Shown here one piece after another: positions 53,100 through 60,747 of a DNA stretch of 64,000 bases; the first letter of the stretch is position 1, and each line of letters starts with the position of its first letter. Made by a program: the position numbers and the translations under genes. The stretch spans positions 4,332,001 through 4,396,000 of the forward strand of contig ATWD01000001.1 of the NCBI GenBank assembly GCA_000421065.1. The letters run 5' to 3'. Origin of the DNA: Acidobacteriaceae bacterium TAA 166. Its GTDB lineage: Bacteria; Acidobacteriota; Terriglobia; Terriglobales; Acidobacteriaceae. Below the pieces are notes generated by a model. That model saw only the letters and a list, made by a program, of their open reading frames with translations. It had not been told where the DNA came from and did not search any database.

Positions 53100-53438
53100 A
53101 TGCAGAGCCATGGATTGTTTGACCAGTCTAATGACGCCTTACCGCCGGTTCCGTTTACCGGTGCAGCCTACAGCGAGGCCCGCGACCGCGATCGCCTCAC
53201 TACGCAGATTCAGCGTGTGCGAAACCTGATGTCAGACGGGAAGTGGCGGACGGTGGAGCGCATCGCTTCAGAGCTTCGCCGCGCTCATCCCGACGTTAGG
53301 TTCCCCGAGAGCTCCATCTCTGCTCAGCTCCGCAACCTTCGCAAGGTGGGTCACACCGTAGAAACGCGCAACATCCTCGACGGCGGCCTCCTCTATGAAT
53401 ACCGGCTGGTCCAGGCATCGGAGGTGCGTGTTGGCTAA
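53100..53438 (+). CDS. Phage winged-helix DNA-binding protein
   Basis: 112 residues. RVRNLMSDGKWRTVERIASELRRAHPDVRFPESSISAQLRNLRKVGHTVETRNILDGGLLYEYRL is a winged helix (about residues 38-105) of the kind used in phage regulators and helicase-primase loaders. The first 25 residues are disordered. AAAGGGG precedes the ATG. Overlaps the next ORF by eight bases. Confidence 0.65.
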   Translation: MQSHGLFDQSNDALPPVPFTGAAYSEARDRDRLTTQIQRVRNLMSDGKWRTVERIASELRRAHPDVRFPESSISAQLRNLRKVGHTVETRNILDGGLLYEYRLVQASEVRVG

Positions 53439-53679
53439 GCTTTTTCACTTGCGCCAGGAGATCGCCGGTCTATTGACGCTCGCCGATGAGCATCTCGAGG
53501 GGCGCTTCGGAAACGATGATGGGCCGCTCTCTGGGCCTGACGCTCGGATTCAACTCCAGCACATGCTCAATTGTGGATTCAAATATCTGCCGGCGGAGCT
53601 CGGTACCTGTGACCAGTTCAGCCTCGACCGCGGGTGCCTGGGGCATCAGCTCGCCACGGCAGAGGAGGTGTGCGCTTGA
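53431..53679 (+). CDS. Small phage protein, unknown
   Basis: 82 residues, TTG start at 53431 with GGAGGTG four bases upstream. Acidic helices, no motif recognised. The stop overlaps the start of the YqaJ nuclease gene (TTGA), so the two are translationally coupled. Confidence 0.5.
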   Translation: MAKLFHLRQEIAGLLTLADEHLEGRFGNDDGPLSGPDARIQLQHMLNCGFKYLPAELGTCDQFSLDRGCLGHQLATAEEVCA

Positions 53680-54695
53680 TTACGGCGGACGAGTTGCAGG
53701 AGAAGTGGTTGGCGGATCGCCGGAAGGGAATCGGCGGCTCTGATGTGGCGGCAGTGTTCGGCGAGAAGTACGGTTGCCCGCGCGCTCTCTTTCTGGATAA
53801 GACGGGCGTCGAGCGCGACTATGAGCACTCTGAGGCGGACCTCGATATCTTCGACCGCGGACACTCCCTCGAGCCTTTGGTGGCCGCCCGCTTCGAGAGC
53901 GAAACAGGTCTGAAGGTTCGCCGTATGCCGGCCCGCGTGTCGAAGGCGCGCCCGTGGATGCGCGTCAATGTCGACCGCGTCATCGTCTCGGCGGAGAATC
54001 CCGAGCCTGGCTTTGAAGGCCCAGGATACCTAGAGTGCAAGACGGCATCGCGCGAAGTCTTCTGGGATATGCGGTCGACCGGTATGCCAGAGCACTACAT
54101 TCTCCAGATCCAGCACGGCCTCGCCGTGACGGGATGGAGGTGGGGAGCATTCGCGGTGCTCGAGCCCTACACCTTCGGATTCCTTCACTTCAAGGTGAAG
54201 CGCGATGAGAGGCTCATCGCAGTCATCGAGCGCGTGGAAGAGGAGTTTTGGAAGCGGGTGAAGGCTGGAGATATCCCTGCCAAGCTTGAGGATTTCAATG
54301 ATGCCCGGTGCCAGAAGTGTGGCTATCGCCTGAGCTGCCGCAACGCAGAGGCGCTGCCGAAGGAGAAGAAACGCAAGCGGGTCTATGAGCCCGACTACTC
54401 GCCCGAGCTCGACATCGTCGTCGGCAACATCAAGATGCTCGATGCTTCGATCGAGGAGGCTGAAGCGCAGAAGAAGATTGAGCGTCAGAAGGCAGTCATC
54501 CTGATGGGCGACCGCGAGGCCGTCCTTGTCCCGACGCAGGGTAAGAAATTGCTCAATTCCGCGAGAAGCGGGAAGCTCACCTGGGATAGCAAGGCGCTCG
54601 ACGCCGAGCAACCGCAGTTAGCCGCGAAATACAAGCGAAGAGGCGAAGCCTACAGCGTGCTGATGATGTACGACGCTGCCGAAACAGACGAGTAA
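53676..54695 (+). CDS. YqaJ-like viral recombinase / exonuclease
   Basis: 339 residues from TTG 53676 (GAGGAGG upstream). PD-(D/E)xK nuclease of the lambda-Exo/YqaJ type: RRKGIGGSDVAAVFG, GHSLEPLVAARFE, WMRVNVDRVIV (Asp), YLECKTAS (ExK) and HYILQIQHGLAVTG. A Cys cluster (CQKCGYRLSCRN) near residue 215 could hold a metal or Fe-S site. It resects double-stranded ends for phage recombination; a RecT/Bet partner is not recognised next to it. Confidence 0.85.
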   Translation: MITADELQEKWLADRRKGIGGSDVAAVFGEKYGCPRALFLDKTGVERDYEHSEADLDIFDRGHSLEPLVAARFESETGLKVRRMPARVSKARPWMRVNVDRVIVSAENPEPGFEGPGYLECKTASREVFWDMRSTGMPEHYILQIQHGLAVTGWRWGAFAVLEPYTFGFLHFKVKRDERLIAVIERVEEEFWKRVKAGDIPAKLEDFNDARCQKCGYRLSCRNAEALPKEKKRKRVYEPDYSPELDIVVGNIKMLDASIEEAEAQKKIERQKAVILMGDREAVLVPTQGKKLLNSARSGKLTWDSKALDAEQPQLAAKYKRRGEAYSVLMMYDAAETDE

Positions 54696-54724
54696 CTAAA
54701 CCACAAAAGAGAGGCAATACGGCA

Positions 54725-54964
54725 ATGGCGAGGTTCACAGCGCTCGTTACAGGAGAGGACCGTCTCGCGAACAGTGACTACGCGATGACGCTAGATGAGA
54801 TCGGGATTCGCGAGGGCATAACCCGCGAGCGCGTCCGGCAGATCCTCAACGCCGCACTGGGGAAGCTGAAAGCTCAGCACCTTCCCGAGCTACTCCATAT
54901 GCGCGACATGGCAAACGAGTTGCGACGGCGTAGCGGCGCTACCGCGCATGGGGTGATTCGGTAA
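54725..54964 (+). CDS. Sigma-70 region 4-like HTH protein
   Basis: 79 residues. MTLDEIGIREGITRERVRQILNAALGKLK is the sigma-70 region 4.2 recognition helix and its surroundings, the part that reads the -35 element. Regions 2 and 3 are absent, so it cannot act as a full sigma factor. It may bind RNA polymerase beta-flap or DNA to redirect transcription. AGAGAGG precedes the ATG; stop and next start share TAATG. Confidence 0.8.
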   Translation: MARFTALVTGEDRLANSDYAMTLDEIGIREGITRERVRQILNAALGKLKAQHLPELLHMRDMANELRRRSGATAHGVIR

Positions 54965-55257
54965 TGCACATCACACGTATCTCGGTAAGCTCTCAGCTCA
55001 AAGTGCAGCATCCCGCGCAAGAGTTCGCGACCATCTCGAATCTCGTGATGCTCGAGGCGCAGGTAGGTGAGGATGAGTCCCCTTCGGCGTGTCTCCAGAA
55101 GCTACAGGCCCAGGCGGACAACTTCAACGATGCACACATGGAGCGCAGGGTAAAGGCGATTCAGGATCGCGAGTTCAACAAGGTCGTATCGAAGCGGGCG
55201 GCGGAAGCTACCAGCCAAAAGGCGGCGAAGCTCGCTCAGAAACACGAAGAGTTTTAG
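54964..55257 (+). CDS. Phage protein, coiled-coil, unknown
   Basis: 97 residues. A beta-rich first half (RISVSSQLKVQHPAQEFATISNLVMLEAQVGEDES) and a helical second half (NDAHMERRVKAIQDREFNKVVSKRAAE). No family recognised; the first-half layout resembles small proteins found beside phage recombination genes. Translationally coupled to the sigma-like gene. Confidence 0.6.
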   Translation: MHITRISVSSQLKVQHPAQEFATISNLVMLEAQVGEDESPSACLQKLQAQADNFNDAHMERRVKAIQDREFNKVVSKRAAEATSQKAAKLAQKHEEF

Positions 55258-55283
55258 TAACCCGCACCACTTAGGAGAAAGCA

Positions 55284-56465
55284 ATGTCCACAGCAGTCAT
55301 GGAGTCCCCAACGGTTGCAGCGAAAGCGGGAAAGGTCAATATCTCGCTGGCCTCGTTGCAGGCAGCCCTCACGAAGATCTCACCCGCGATCCCCGGCGCA
55401 TCGTGCGCCGTCCCAATCCTTCGCACCATCCGAGTCGACAATACGGAGACAGCGACAACCTTTACGGCCACCGATCTCGATCTCGCGATTCGCGCATCGG
55501 TCCCGGTTGACCAGCAGGCTGCCGGTGGATTCCTTATTGCCGCAGAGCGATTTGTTGGCTACGTCAAGCTGCTTGAGGGTGATGCTGTCACCATCTCGCC
55601 GAACGAGCGCCGCGCCACCCTGAAGTGCGGAAGAGCGACCACGCAGCTCCCACTCGATATCCTGGCAAACTATCCCGCCACGGAGTTCTCGGCCTCATCT
55701 GATGACGCCCTGAGCATTCCTCAGAATGTGATGCTCCGCCTGTTGAAGCACACTACGTTCGCCGTGTCGGCTGAGGAGTCGCGTTACACGCTGTGCGGCG
55801 CGCTAATGGAGGTATTCGACGGTCGGGTCCGTCTGGTTGCCACAGATGGGCATCGTTTGGCGATGTACACCGTTCCGCTCGAATCCCTGATCGATCGTGC
55901 GAAGTCTTCAGCCCTTTTGCCGCTCAGCCTGCTAAAGGCTCTGGAGAAGTCGCTCAAGGATAGCGTCGACCAGTCCATCAAGATCGAGGATCGCGAGGCA
56001 AACGTCGCGCTGGCGCTCTCTGGCTCGATGCCGGTTGATATCGTGTGCCGGAAGATCGCCGGCGCATTTCCAAACTACCGGGCGGTTGTTCCGCAAGGTA
56101 AGCCGGAAGTCTTCGTCACCGTCAACTCGACGGAGATGCTTGCTTCCATCATGCGCTGCGTTGCAATGAGCGACCGTGAGAACTTTGCCGTGAAACTCAC
56201 AATCTCAACCGACTCGATCGACATGAAGTCAGTCGACGCTACGGCTGGCGAGACAGAGGAGTCGATCCCTGTCGGGCCGGTTGGGGACTGGGAGACGTTC
56301 TCCACTGGCTTCAATGGTCAGTACCTCATCGACGTGCTGAAGGCTTGCAGGGGCGACATTGAGATCAAGTTCGCGACTCCGGCCAACAACGTCCCTATGT
56401 TGATTTCCTGCGCTCCGGAAGACGGCGAAGAGTTCGACTACGTCGTCATGCCGATGAGGGTCTGA
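55284..56465 (+). CDS. dnaN: Phage-encoded DNA polymerase III beta sliding clamp
   Basis: 393 residues. Three clamp domains: KVNISLASLQAALTKISPAIP (I), LLKHTTFAVSAEESRYTLCGALMEVFDGRVRLVATDGHRLAMY (II, the most conserved block), VTVNSTEMLASIMRCVAMSDRENFAVKLTIS (III), ending EFDYVVMPMRV, equivalent to the bacterial MPMRL end. It should form a dimeric ring that tethers polymerase. It differs from a host clamp by position inside phage early genes and by no adjacent dnaA or recF. A short leader between domains I and II (FLIAAERFVGYVK) is conserved. Confidence 0.92.
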   Translation: MSTAVMESPTVAAKAGKVNISLASLQAALTKISPAIPGASCAVPILRTIRVDNTETATTFTATDLDLAIRASVPVDQQAAGGFLIAAERFVGYVKLLEGDAVTISPNERRATLKCGRATTQLPLDILANYPATEFSASSDDALSIPQNVMLRLLKHTTFAVSAEESRYTLCGALMEVFDGRVRLVATDGHRLAMYTVPLESLIDRAKSSALLPLSLLKALEKSLKDSVDQSIKIEDREANVALALSGSMPVDIVCRKIAGAFPNYRAVVPQGKPEVFVTVNSTEMLASIMRCVAMSDRENFAVKLTISTDSIDMKSVDATAGETEESIPVGPVGDWETFSTGFNGQYLIDVLKACRGDIEIKFATPANNVPMLISCAPEDGEEFDYVVMPMRV

Positions 56466-56466
56466 C

Positions 56467-56670
56467 GTGGAGCACAAACCGACCAGTAAAGAAGCCAAGA
56501 TTGCCTACTGGAAGGAGATGGCGCGTGCGTTCGAGGACAGCGATACGCGCCGCGCCTTCCAGGTGGCCGACCTAACTGACCAGGTAGTTGCGCTCTCTGA
56601 GGATCTAGAGGCGGCTGAGCGATTGATTGCCTACCTGCGAAACCAGTTGAAGACGAAAAGAGCAGCCTAG
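56467..56670 (+). CDS. Small coiled-coil phage protein
   Basis: 67 residues, GTG start directly after the clamp stop. Highly charged helical protein (ALSEDLEAAERLIAYLRNQL). No family recognised; possibly a clamp or replisome partner by position only. Confidence 0.5.
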   Translation: MEHKPTSKEAKIAYWKEMARAFEDSDTRRAFQVADLTDQVVALSEDLEAAERLIAYLRNQLKTKRAA

Positions 56671-56688
56671 CGGGCCGAGGAATAGACA

Positions 56689-57858
56689 TTGCTGATTGAC
56701 CAGGCAGGATTACTTTACGGAGAACGAATCGGGGCGTGCAGTGACGATGCGCAGCTCCACTTTCCGCGTCTCTTAGTTGCCAGCAACGGCTTCGGGCGGA
56801 TAGAGATGAGCTATAGAAAGCTTGTCTCGTCGGTCTACTCCAAGTTTAGGAGGAAGCCGTCTAAGGACGAGGTCACTCGCTGGATGCATGAGTACCGGGA
56901 CAACTTTCTCCTGTTCGTCTACAAGGCCGCCGATGGTTCGGTGTGGGGGCAGTGGGATGTTCCGGCGAAGATGCTTCCTCGATTCAAACGCGAAGAGGAT
57001 AAGCGCAGCCCTGAGCCGGACGCAAATGAGTTCCACGCGTTCCGAAACGCCTATATCGAATCTCGGAGAGCGTCTTACGCGGAGCAGGATGACTACGTTG
57101 ATTTCGGAAGCATTTCCGAAGTCTCACGAAATGGTTCCGAAGGCTTGCAAAGCGTTTCGGAAGGTTTCGGAAACGTTCCCGAAACACTTCCGAAGACTTC
57201 CGCGCGAGTAGGTATTGGTGTAGGTATTGGTATTGGAGTAGGTATAGGTGTTGGTGTAGGTGTAGGAGATAAGGCGTTATGCTCGGAGCCTTCCGGCACC
57301 GAGCCCTCCGTCCCCGCCCAGACCATCGCCCGACTCCCCACTAACCGCAAAGGCGAATATTTCGAGGTCACTGCCGAGATGGTGCAGACCTGGAAGCGCC
57401 TGTACCCCGCGATCGACGTCGACCAGCAACTCCGGAACATCGAGGGATGGCTCGACGGCAATCCTGTGAAGCGCAAGACGCTTGGCGGAATGAAGAAATT
57501 CATCAACACGTGGCTCAGTGACGAGCAGAACAAGGGCGGACGTGCGTCCGCGGGGGCTTCGCATGGCAGAGGGAATGGAGGCGGCGCTCGACCGAATCCT
57601 GCGAGCGCCAGAAACGAGCAATCTCGCACAAACATCCGGAAAGTCTTTGAGTCGTTCGGAGCTGAGCCAGGTGGGGATGCTCATGGAGCAGACGAAGAAT
57701 TCGTATCCAGCGCAGGAGATTCCGGAGGAGACGGTGGCCATGTGGGCTCCAGCGTGGATAGCCCTGTCAACTTTGTACGGAATTTTGGCGATGAAGAAGG
57801 CGCTACAGCGTCACATGCTTTCGTCGAGGTTCTTCCCCCTACCTTCGGAGCTACGTGA
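56689..57858 (+). CDS. Phage replication initiator-like protein with embedded repeat array
   Basis: 389 residues. YRKLVSSVYSKFRRKPSKDEVTRWMHEYRDNFLLFVYKAADGSVWGQWDVPAKMLPRFK (about residues 42-100) is like the N-terminal winged-helix region of phage replisome organisers. A linker of Ser/Glu/Gly repeats holds the iteron-like DNA sites (57103-57194) and a (Val/Ile-Gly)10 run (57208-57267). Then EVTAEMVQTWKRLYPAIDVDQQLRNIEGWLDGNPVKRKTLGGMKKFINTWLSDEQN matches the C-terminal block seen in many phage replication proteins. The last 90 residues are Gly/Ser/Asp-rich and overlap the next gene. Like lambda O, the origin may lie inside the gene. Confidence 0.65.
   Translation: MLIDQAGLLYGERIGACSDDAQLHFPRLLVASNGFGRIEMSYRKLVSSVYSKFRRKPSKDEVTRWMHEYRDNFLLFVYKAADGSVWGQWDVPAKMLPRFKREEDKRSPEPDANEFHAFRNAYIESRRASYAEQDDYVDFGSISEVSRNGSEGLQSVSEGFGNVPETLPKTSARVGIGVGIGIGVGIGVGVGVGDKALCSEPSGTEPSVPAQTIARLPTNRKGEYFEVTAEMVQTWKRLYPAIDVDQQLRNIEGWLDGNPVKRKTLGGMKKFINTWLSDEQNKGGRASAGASHGRGNGGGARPNPASARNEQSRTNIRKVFESFGAEPGGDAHGADEEFVSSAGDSGGDGGHVGSSVDSPVNFVRNFGDEEGATASHAFVEVLPPTFGAT
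57103..57194. repeat. TTCCGAA/TTCGGAA iteron-like array, candidate origin
   Basis: Sites at 57103 (TTCGGAA), 57114 (TTCCGAA), 57135 (TTCCGAA), 57156 (TTCGGAA), 57166 (TTCGGAA), 57176 (TTCCCGAA) and 57188 (TTCCGAA). The spacings are 11, 21, 21, 10, 10 and 12 bp, near multiples of a helical turn. The sites fall in three codon phases, so they are kept for DNA rather than for protein. Confidence 0.6.
57208..57267 (+). repeat. Hexanucleotide-type repeat, cytosine-free tract
   Basis: About ten units of GTAGGT/ATTGGT type encode a Val-Gly/Ile-Gly run. The plus strand has no cytosine from 57207 to 57273. It directly follows the iteron-like array. Confidence 0.75.
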
Positions 57859-58069
57859 GCACCTTGACGCCCTAGCGCCCCGGCAATCGACGGTCTATGT
57901 CCCGTCGACGAGGCGAGAGGTGGCTCGGTTGTGCGGCAGAGAGGTCGCGGAGCGAATGAGCGAGATGACGGTCGAGGACGTGGAGAAGCATTACGGTGCT
58001 GAATCGGCTAGGCGGTACAGGGCAAAACTTGAGGCGGAGAGGGGCGGAAATGGTCGTAAGGGTGCTTGA
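57563..58069 (+). CDS. Phage protein, possible helicase loader, overlapping the initiator gene
   Basis: 168 residues from ATG 57563 (GGGGG six bases upstream). EETVAMWAPAWIALSTLYGILAMKKALQRHMLSSRFFPLPSELREHLDAL followed by RREVARLCGREVAERMSEM. The helical content and place after an initiator suggest a loader, but no Walker motif is visible. It overlaps the initiator frame by 296 bp, which is long for phage genes; one frame may be non-coding at its end. Confidence 0.55.
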   Translation: MAEGMEAALDRILRAPETSNLAQTSGKSLSRSELSQVGMLMEQTKNSYPAQEIPEETVAMWAPAWIALSTLYGILAMKKALQRHMLSSRFFPLPSELREHLDALAPRQSTVYVPSTRREVARLCGREVAERMSEMTVEDVEKHYGAESARRYRAKLEAERGGNGRKGA

Positions 58070-58592
58070 AAAGCGCAAGGTGAAGCGGGCTCGGATTCGG
58101 CAGCCCTTGGATGCTTCAATCCGGTACGTGCCGCTGACGCAGGGGCAGAAGGCGATCGTAGACGCCGAGGACTACGAGTGGCTCATGCAGTGGAACTGGT
58201 TTAGCAAGTGGGACGACTGCACCCAGAGCTACTACGCTCGCCGCCGAGTGCAGGAGGGAGACGGTATCGGCGGCGTTCACCTCGGCATGCACAACGCGCT
58301 ACTCGGAGCCTTCGGTGGCGTCATCGTCGACCACGTCGACGGCGACACGCTGAACATGCGGAAACAGAATCTACGCATCGCAACGCCGGGCCAGAACGCA
58401 TGGAACCATCCGACGCGGAAGGACAATCGGCTCGGGGTAAAGGGCGTGCGACAGAAGGGGCGGCTGTTCGAGGTGCGCATCGCCGTCAACGGCAGGCGCG
58501 AGGGTAAGACGTTCACGTCGGTCGAGGAGGCGCTCACTTGGCGCTACCAGATGGCCGCGGAGAAGCATGGCGAATTTAGGAGAGTGGCGTAA
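58050..58592 (+). CDS. HNH endonuclease with AP2 DNA-binding domain
   Basis: 180 residues. HNH core: YEWLMQWNWFSKW, HNALLGAFGGVIVDHVDGDTLNMRKQNLRIAT. C-terminal AP2/ERF-like domain: GVKGVRQKGRLFEVRIAVNGRREGKTFTSVEEALTWRYQMAAEKHGEF. Such free-standing nucleases behave as homing endonucleases in phage. ATG 58050 overlaps the previous gene by 20 bp and follows GAGAGGGG. The stop overlaps the next start (TAATG). Confidence 0.85.
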   Translation: MVVRVLEKRKVKRARIRQPLDASIRYVPLTQGQKAIVDAEDYEWLMQWNWFSKWDDCTQSYYARRRVQEGDGIGGVHLGMHNALLGAFGGVIVDHVDGDTLNMRKQNLRIATPGQNAWNHPTRKDNRLGVKGVRQKGRLFEVRIAVNGRREGKTFTSVEEALTWRYQMAAEKHGEFRRVA

Positions 58593-58996
58593 TGGCGGAC
58601 GTAAGAGCATACGAGTGCAGGGTGAAGGGTTCCGAATATGCGTCGACCATTCACTCGACCAGTGCCAGTAAGGCGCGATACCGGTACTTCCTTGACCTAG
58701 ACGATTGCTATCCGGATCTCCGATTGATCGATATCGAGGTTAGGTCGCTAGGTGGTCCGCGCTCCGATGCTGAGTTCATGCGAACTGCTCGTTATCGGGG
58801 TGTGGAGTTCGCTCGCGTCGGTATGGCGGTAAAGGTGGGCGGCTATGACGGAGCGATTGTCGGAAAAAACTCCTCGGCCAATTTCGATGTTCTTATGTTT
58901 GCCGGCCCATGGGCGGGCGTCGTGATGAACGTTCACCCGAACACGGAAATACAGTACTTCGACGCAAGTGGTGTCGAGATAAAGGCGGTGGCGTAA
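58592..58996 (+). CDS. Phage protein, unknown
   Basis: 134 residues. First half (RAYECRVKGSEYASTIHSTSASKARYRYFLDLDDCYPDLRLIDIEVRSLG) looks like a small beta-alpha domain seen in phage hypothetical proteins; second half (GVEFARVGMAVKVGGYDGAIVGKNSSANFDVLMFAGPWAGVVMNVHP) resembles an SH3/KOW-like barrel. Coupled to both neighbours by TAATG. Confidence 0.6.
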   Translation: MADVRAYECRVKGSEYASTIHSTSASKARYRYFLDLDDCYPDLRLIDIEVRSLGGPRSDAEFMRTARYRGVEFARVGMAVKVGGYDGAIVGKNSSANFDVLMFAGPWAGVVMNVHPNTEIQYFDASGVEIKAVA

Positions 58997-59523
58997 TGGC
59001 AGGGCTCAACGTTTCAAAATGGCAGGCGGCGCGGCGGAAACAGTTTTACGATCCCGCGATGCAGTTCTTTCTCCGGATGATCCGCACGGCGCTCGATGAG
59101 GCTAAGGCGGTGAAGGGCGTTGCATGTCCCTACGTCGGTGGGTGGTATGCCGATGGCTCGCCGATGGAGTTCGCGGTCGGTAACAAACACTTCCGCCAGG
59201 CGGACTGGCAATCCTGGGATGACGCTGTGATGGCTCGAGATTGGATTTCCAGGCAGACGCCCGACCGGCATGTCGACCAGTGCGGATACCTGCTCAGCTT
59301 CCAGCACGCCTGCGAGCTGCTTGGTCTGAATCCTGACTACGAGGCGACATGGATGCTGCGTGAGATAGACGAGTGCGCAGACTTCGATACGGAAGAGGTT
59401 CACGCGCGGATTGAGTTCCTGACGAATAACCCGCCAGACGATGTCGAGGAAGAGCTCTTTGAGGGATTCCGAATCGTCGCCAAGGTGGACCAGATGTCGA
59501 TGTTTGGAGAGGTGGCAGCATGA
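58996..59523 (+). CDS. Phage protein, unknown
   Basis: 175 residues. N-terminal basic region (LNVSKWQAARRKQFYDPAMQFFLRMIRTAL), Trp-rich middle (ADWQSWDDAVMARDWIS) and a C-terminal CGYLLSFQHACELLGLNPDYEATWMLREIDEC. The middle block resembles phage proteins with a DnaA/RusA-like context but no catalytic motif is evident. Starts with TAATG coupling. Confidence 0.55.
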   Translation: MAGLNVSKWQAARRKQFYDPAMQFFLRMIRTALDEAKAVKGVACPYVGGWYADGSPMEFAVGNKHFRQADWQSWDDAVMARDWISRQTPDRHVDQCGYLLSFQHACELLGLNPDYEATWMLREIDECADFDTEEVHARIEFLTNNPPDDVEEELFEGFRIVAKVDQMSMFGEVAA

Positions 59524-59722
59524 AGATAGGAACGAAGAGTGTGTTGTTTGGCGCGCGCATCAATTCCTGATTCACCCATGGTTTGTTGCGCTGGCATGGT
59601 GGAAGCTTTATGGCTTCCCCTGGGACCCGCGGCTGTGGGTGGCTTTCTTCGTCCATGACCTCGAGTACATCGGCAAGTTTTTATCGGGTAACTGGAAAGC
59701 TAATCCTCGATCGATTGTCTGA
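59520..59722 (+). pseudogene. Frameshifted phage protein (MKIGTKS.. family)
   Basis: ATG 59520 reads MKIGTKSVLFGA and then shifts: in the second frame HQFLIHPWFVALAWWKLYGFPWDPRLWVAFFVHDLEYIGK continues the known family. The join needs removal of one CG from the GCGCGCG run at about 59550. The C-terminal half is also missing; the frame runs into the convergent gene at 59700. Confidence 0.7.
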
Positions 59723-60524
59723 TAATATCAACCGTTTCCTTCCACCTGGCTCCGGTGAACTCGGAGAAGTCGTCGAGCGCGCCGGCGGCGGATGCGGGGG
59801 CTCCCTGGCTGCGCATCCACTTCTTCAGCTCGCCGATCTCGCCCTGGATGTGGTCGATCAGCGCGTGGTGGACGGAGTCGAGGTGCTCGCGGACAGCTTC
59901 GGCGTCGATCTTTGGCTTCTCGGGCTCTTTGGGTTTGGGCGGGTTGCGGCGCTCGACGAAGCTGAGCTCGCTAACGGGGACACGGTAGCGCTCGAACAGC
60001 GTATCGGGAAGGTTGAGGTCGACTTGATCTCCGCTGGCATAAACCCGCGTGACGACATAGACCGTGTCGGATCCGGTTCGGGTGACCTTGTCGCCGATGG
60101 ATGGCGTCTCGCGATGGGGTGCGGGCTTCTCGGCCTGCGGCTTCTGCTTGAGCGATTCGGCGAGTTCCGCACTGATGTCGATAGGCTCAGACTTCTTTAC
60201 CGTTTTCTTTCTAGTTGCCATATGGGCAACAGCGTAGCATTGGAGGTCATTTTCCAACGGCTCGGGGTCTTTGGGGGGATTCGGCGCATCGGCGGCGTAG
60301 GCCAGTCTGTGCAATGGCACACGGAAGAGGGCTTTCGCGGTGCCCGGAATATGAAGGGCGACGGAGTTTCCGTCTAGATGCAGCTTGCTTACAGTCCAGA
60401 TGGAGTCGCCTCCGTAAGCGGTTACCTGATCCCCTATGGCGAGGGTGTCGTAAGCGACGCTCTCCTCCTTGCGGCGCGTCTGATCCGCGTTGGACTCGGG
60501 TTTATCCCCGCGTCTTCGCTTCAT
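59700..60524 (-). CDS. Cargo protein with two SH3/KOW-like domains, unknown
   Basis: 275 residues from ATG 60524 (start uncertain; the frame is open to 60761). Two related domains: IGDQVTAYGGDSIWTVSKLHLDGNSVALHIPGTAKALFRVPLHRLAY (about residues 30-75) and IGDKVTRTGSDTVYVVTRVYASGDQVDLNLPDTLFERYRVPVSELSF (about 145-190), each a five-strand barrel, separated by a Lys-rich linker. The C-terminus is helical (EAVREHLDSVHHALIDHIQGEIGELKKW). It is the only leftward gene among the early genes, so probably a moron or late addition. Confidence 0.6.
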   Translation of the reverse strand: MKRRRGDKPESNADQTRRKEESVAYDTLAIGDQVTAYGGDSIWTVSKLHLDGNSVALHIPGTAKALFRVPLHRLAYAADAPNPPKDPEPLENDLQCYAVAHMATRKKTVKKSEPIDISAELAESLKQKPQAEKPAPHRETPSIGDKVTRTGSDTVYVVTRVYASGDQVDLNLPDTLFERYRVPVSELSFVERRNPPKPKEPEKPKIDAEAVREHLDSVHHALIDHIQGEIGELKKWMRSQGAPASAAGALDDFSEFTGARWKETVDIIRQSIED

Positions 60525-60747
60525 CTGTATGTTGCCCGCACACATATATCTACGGAGCAGGCCTGGTGAAAGTTCTGTTTTACCTATGGACGGCGATTCT
60601 TTTTTGAGGAGTGTGTTTGGGCGTAATTGAATTGATTGCTGCTCCTGGGGCAACCCGAATTGCGGTTCTACGCATCTTTTTGCGCACTGATGATCTACCA
60701 CGTCAGTGGCAGGTGCAGTAAAGGTCAATTTGTGCAGAGGAGGACCA

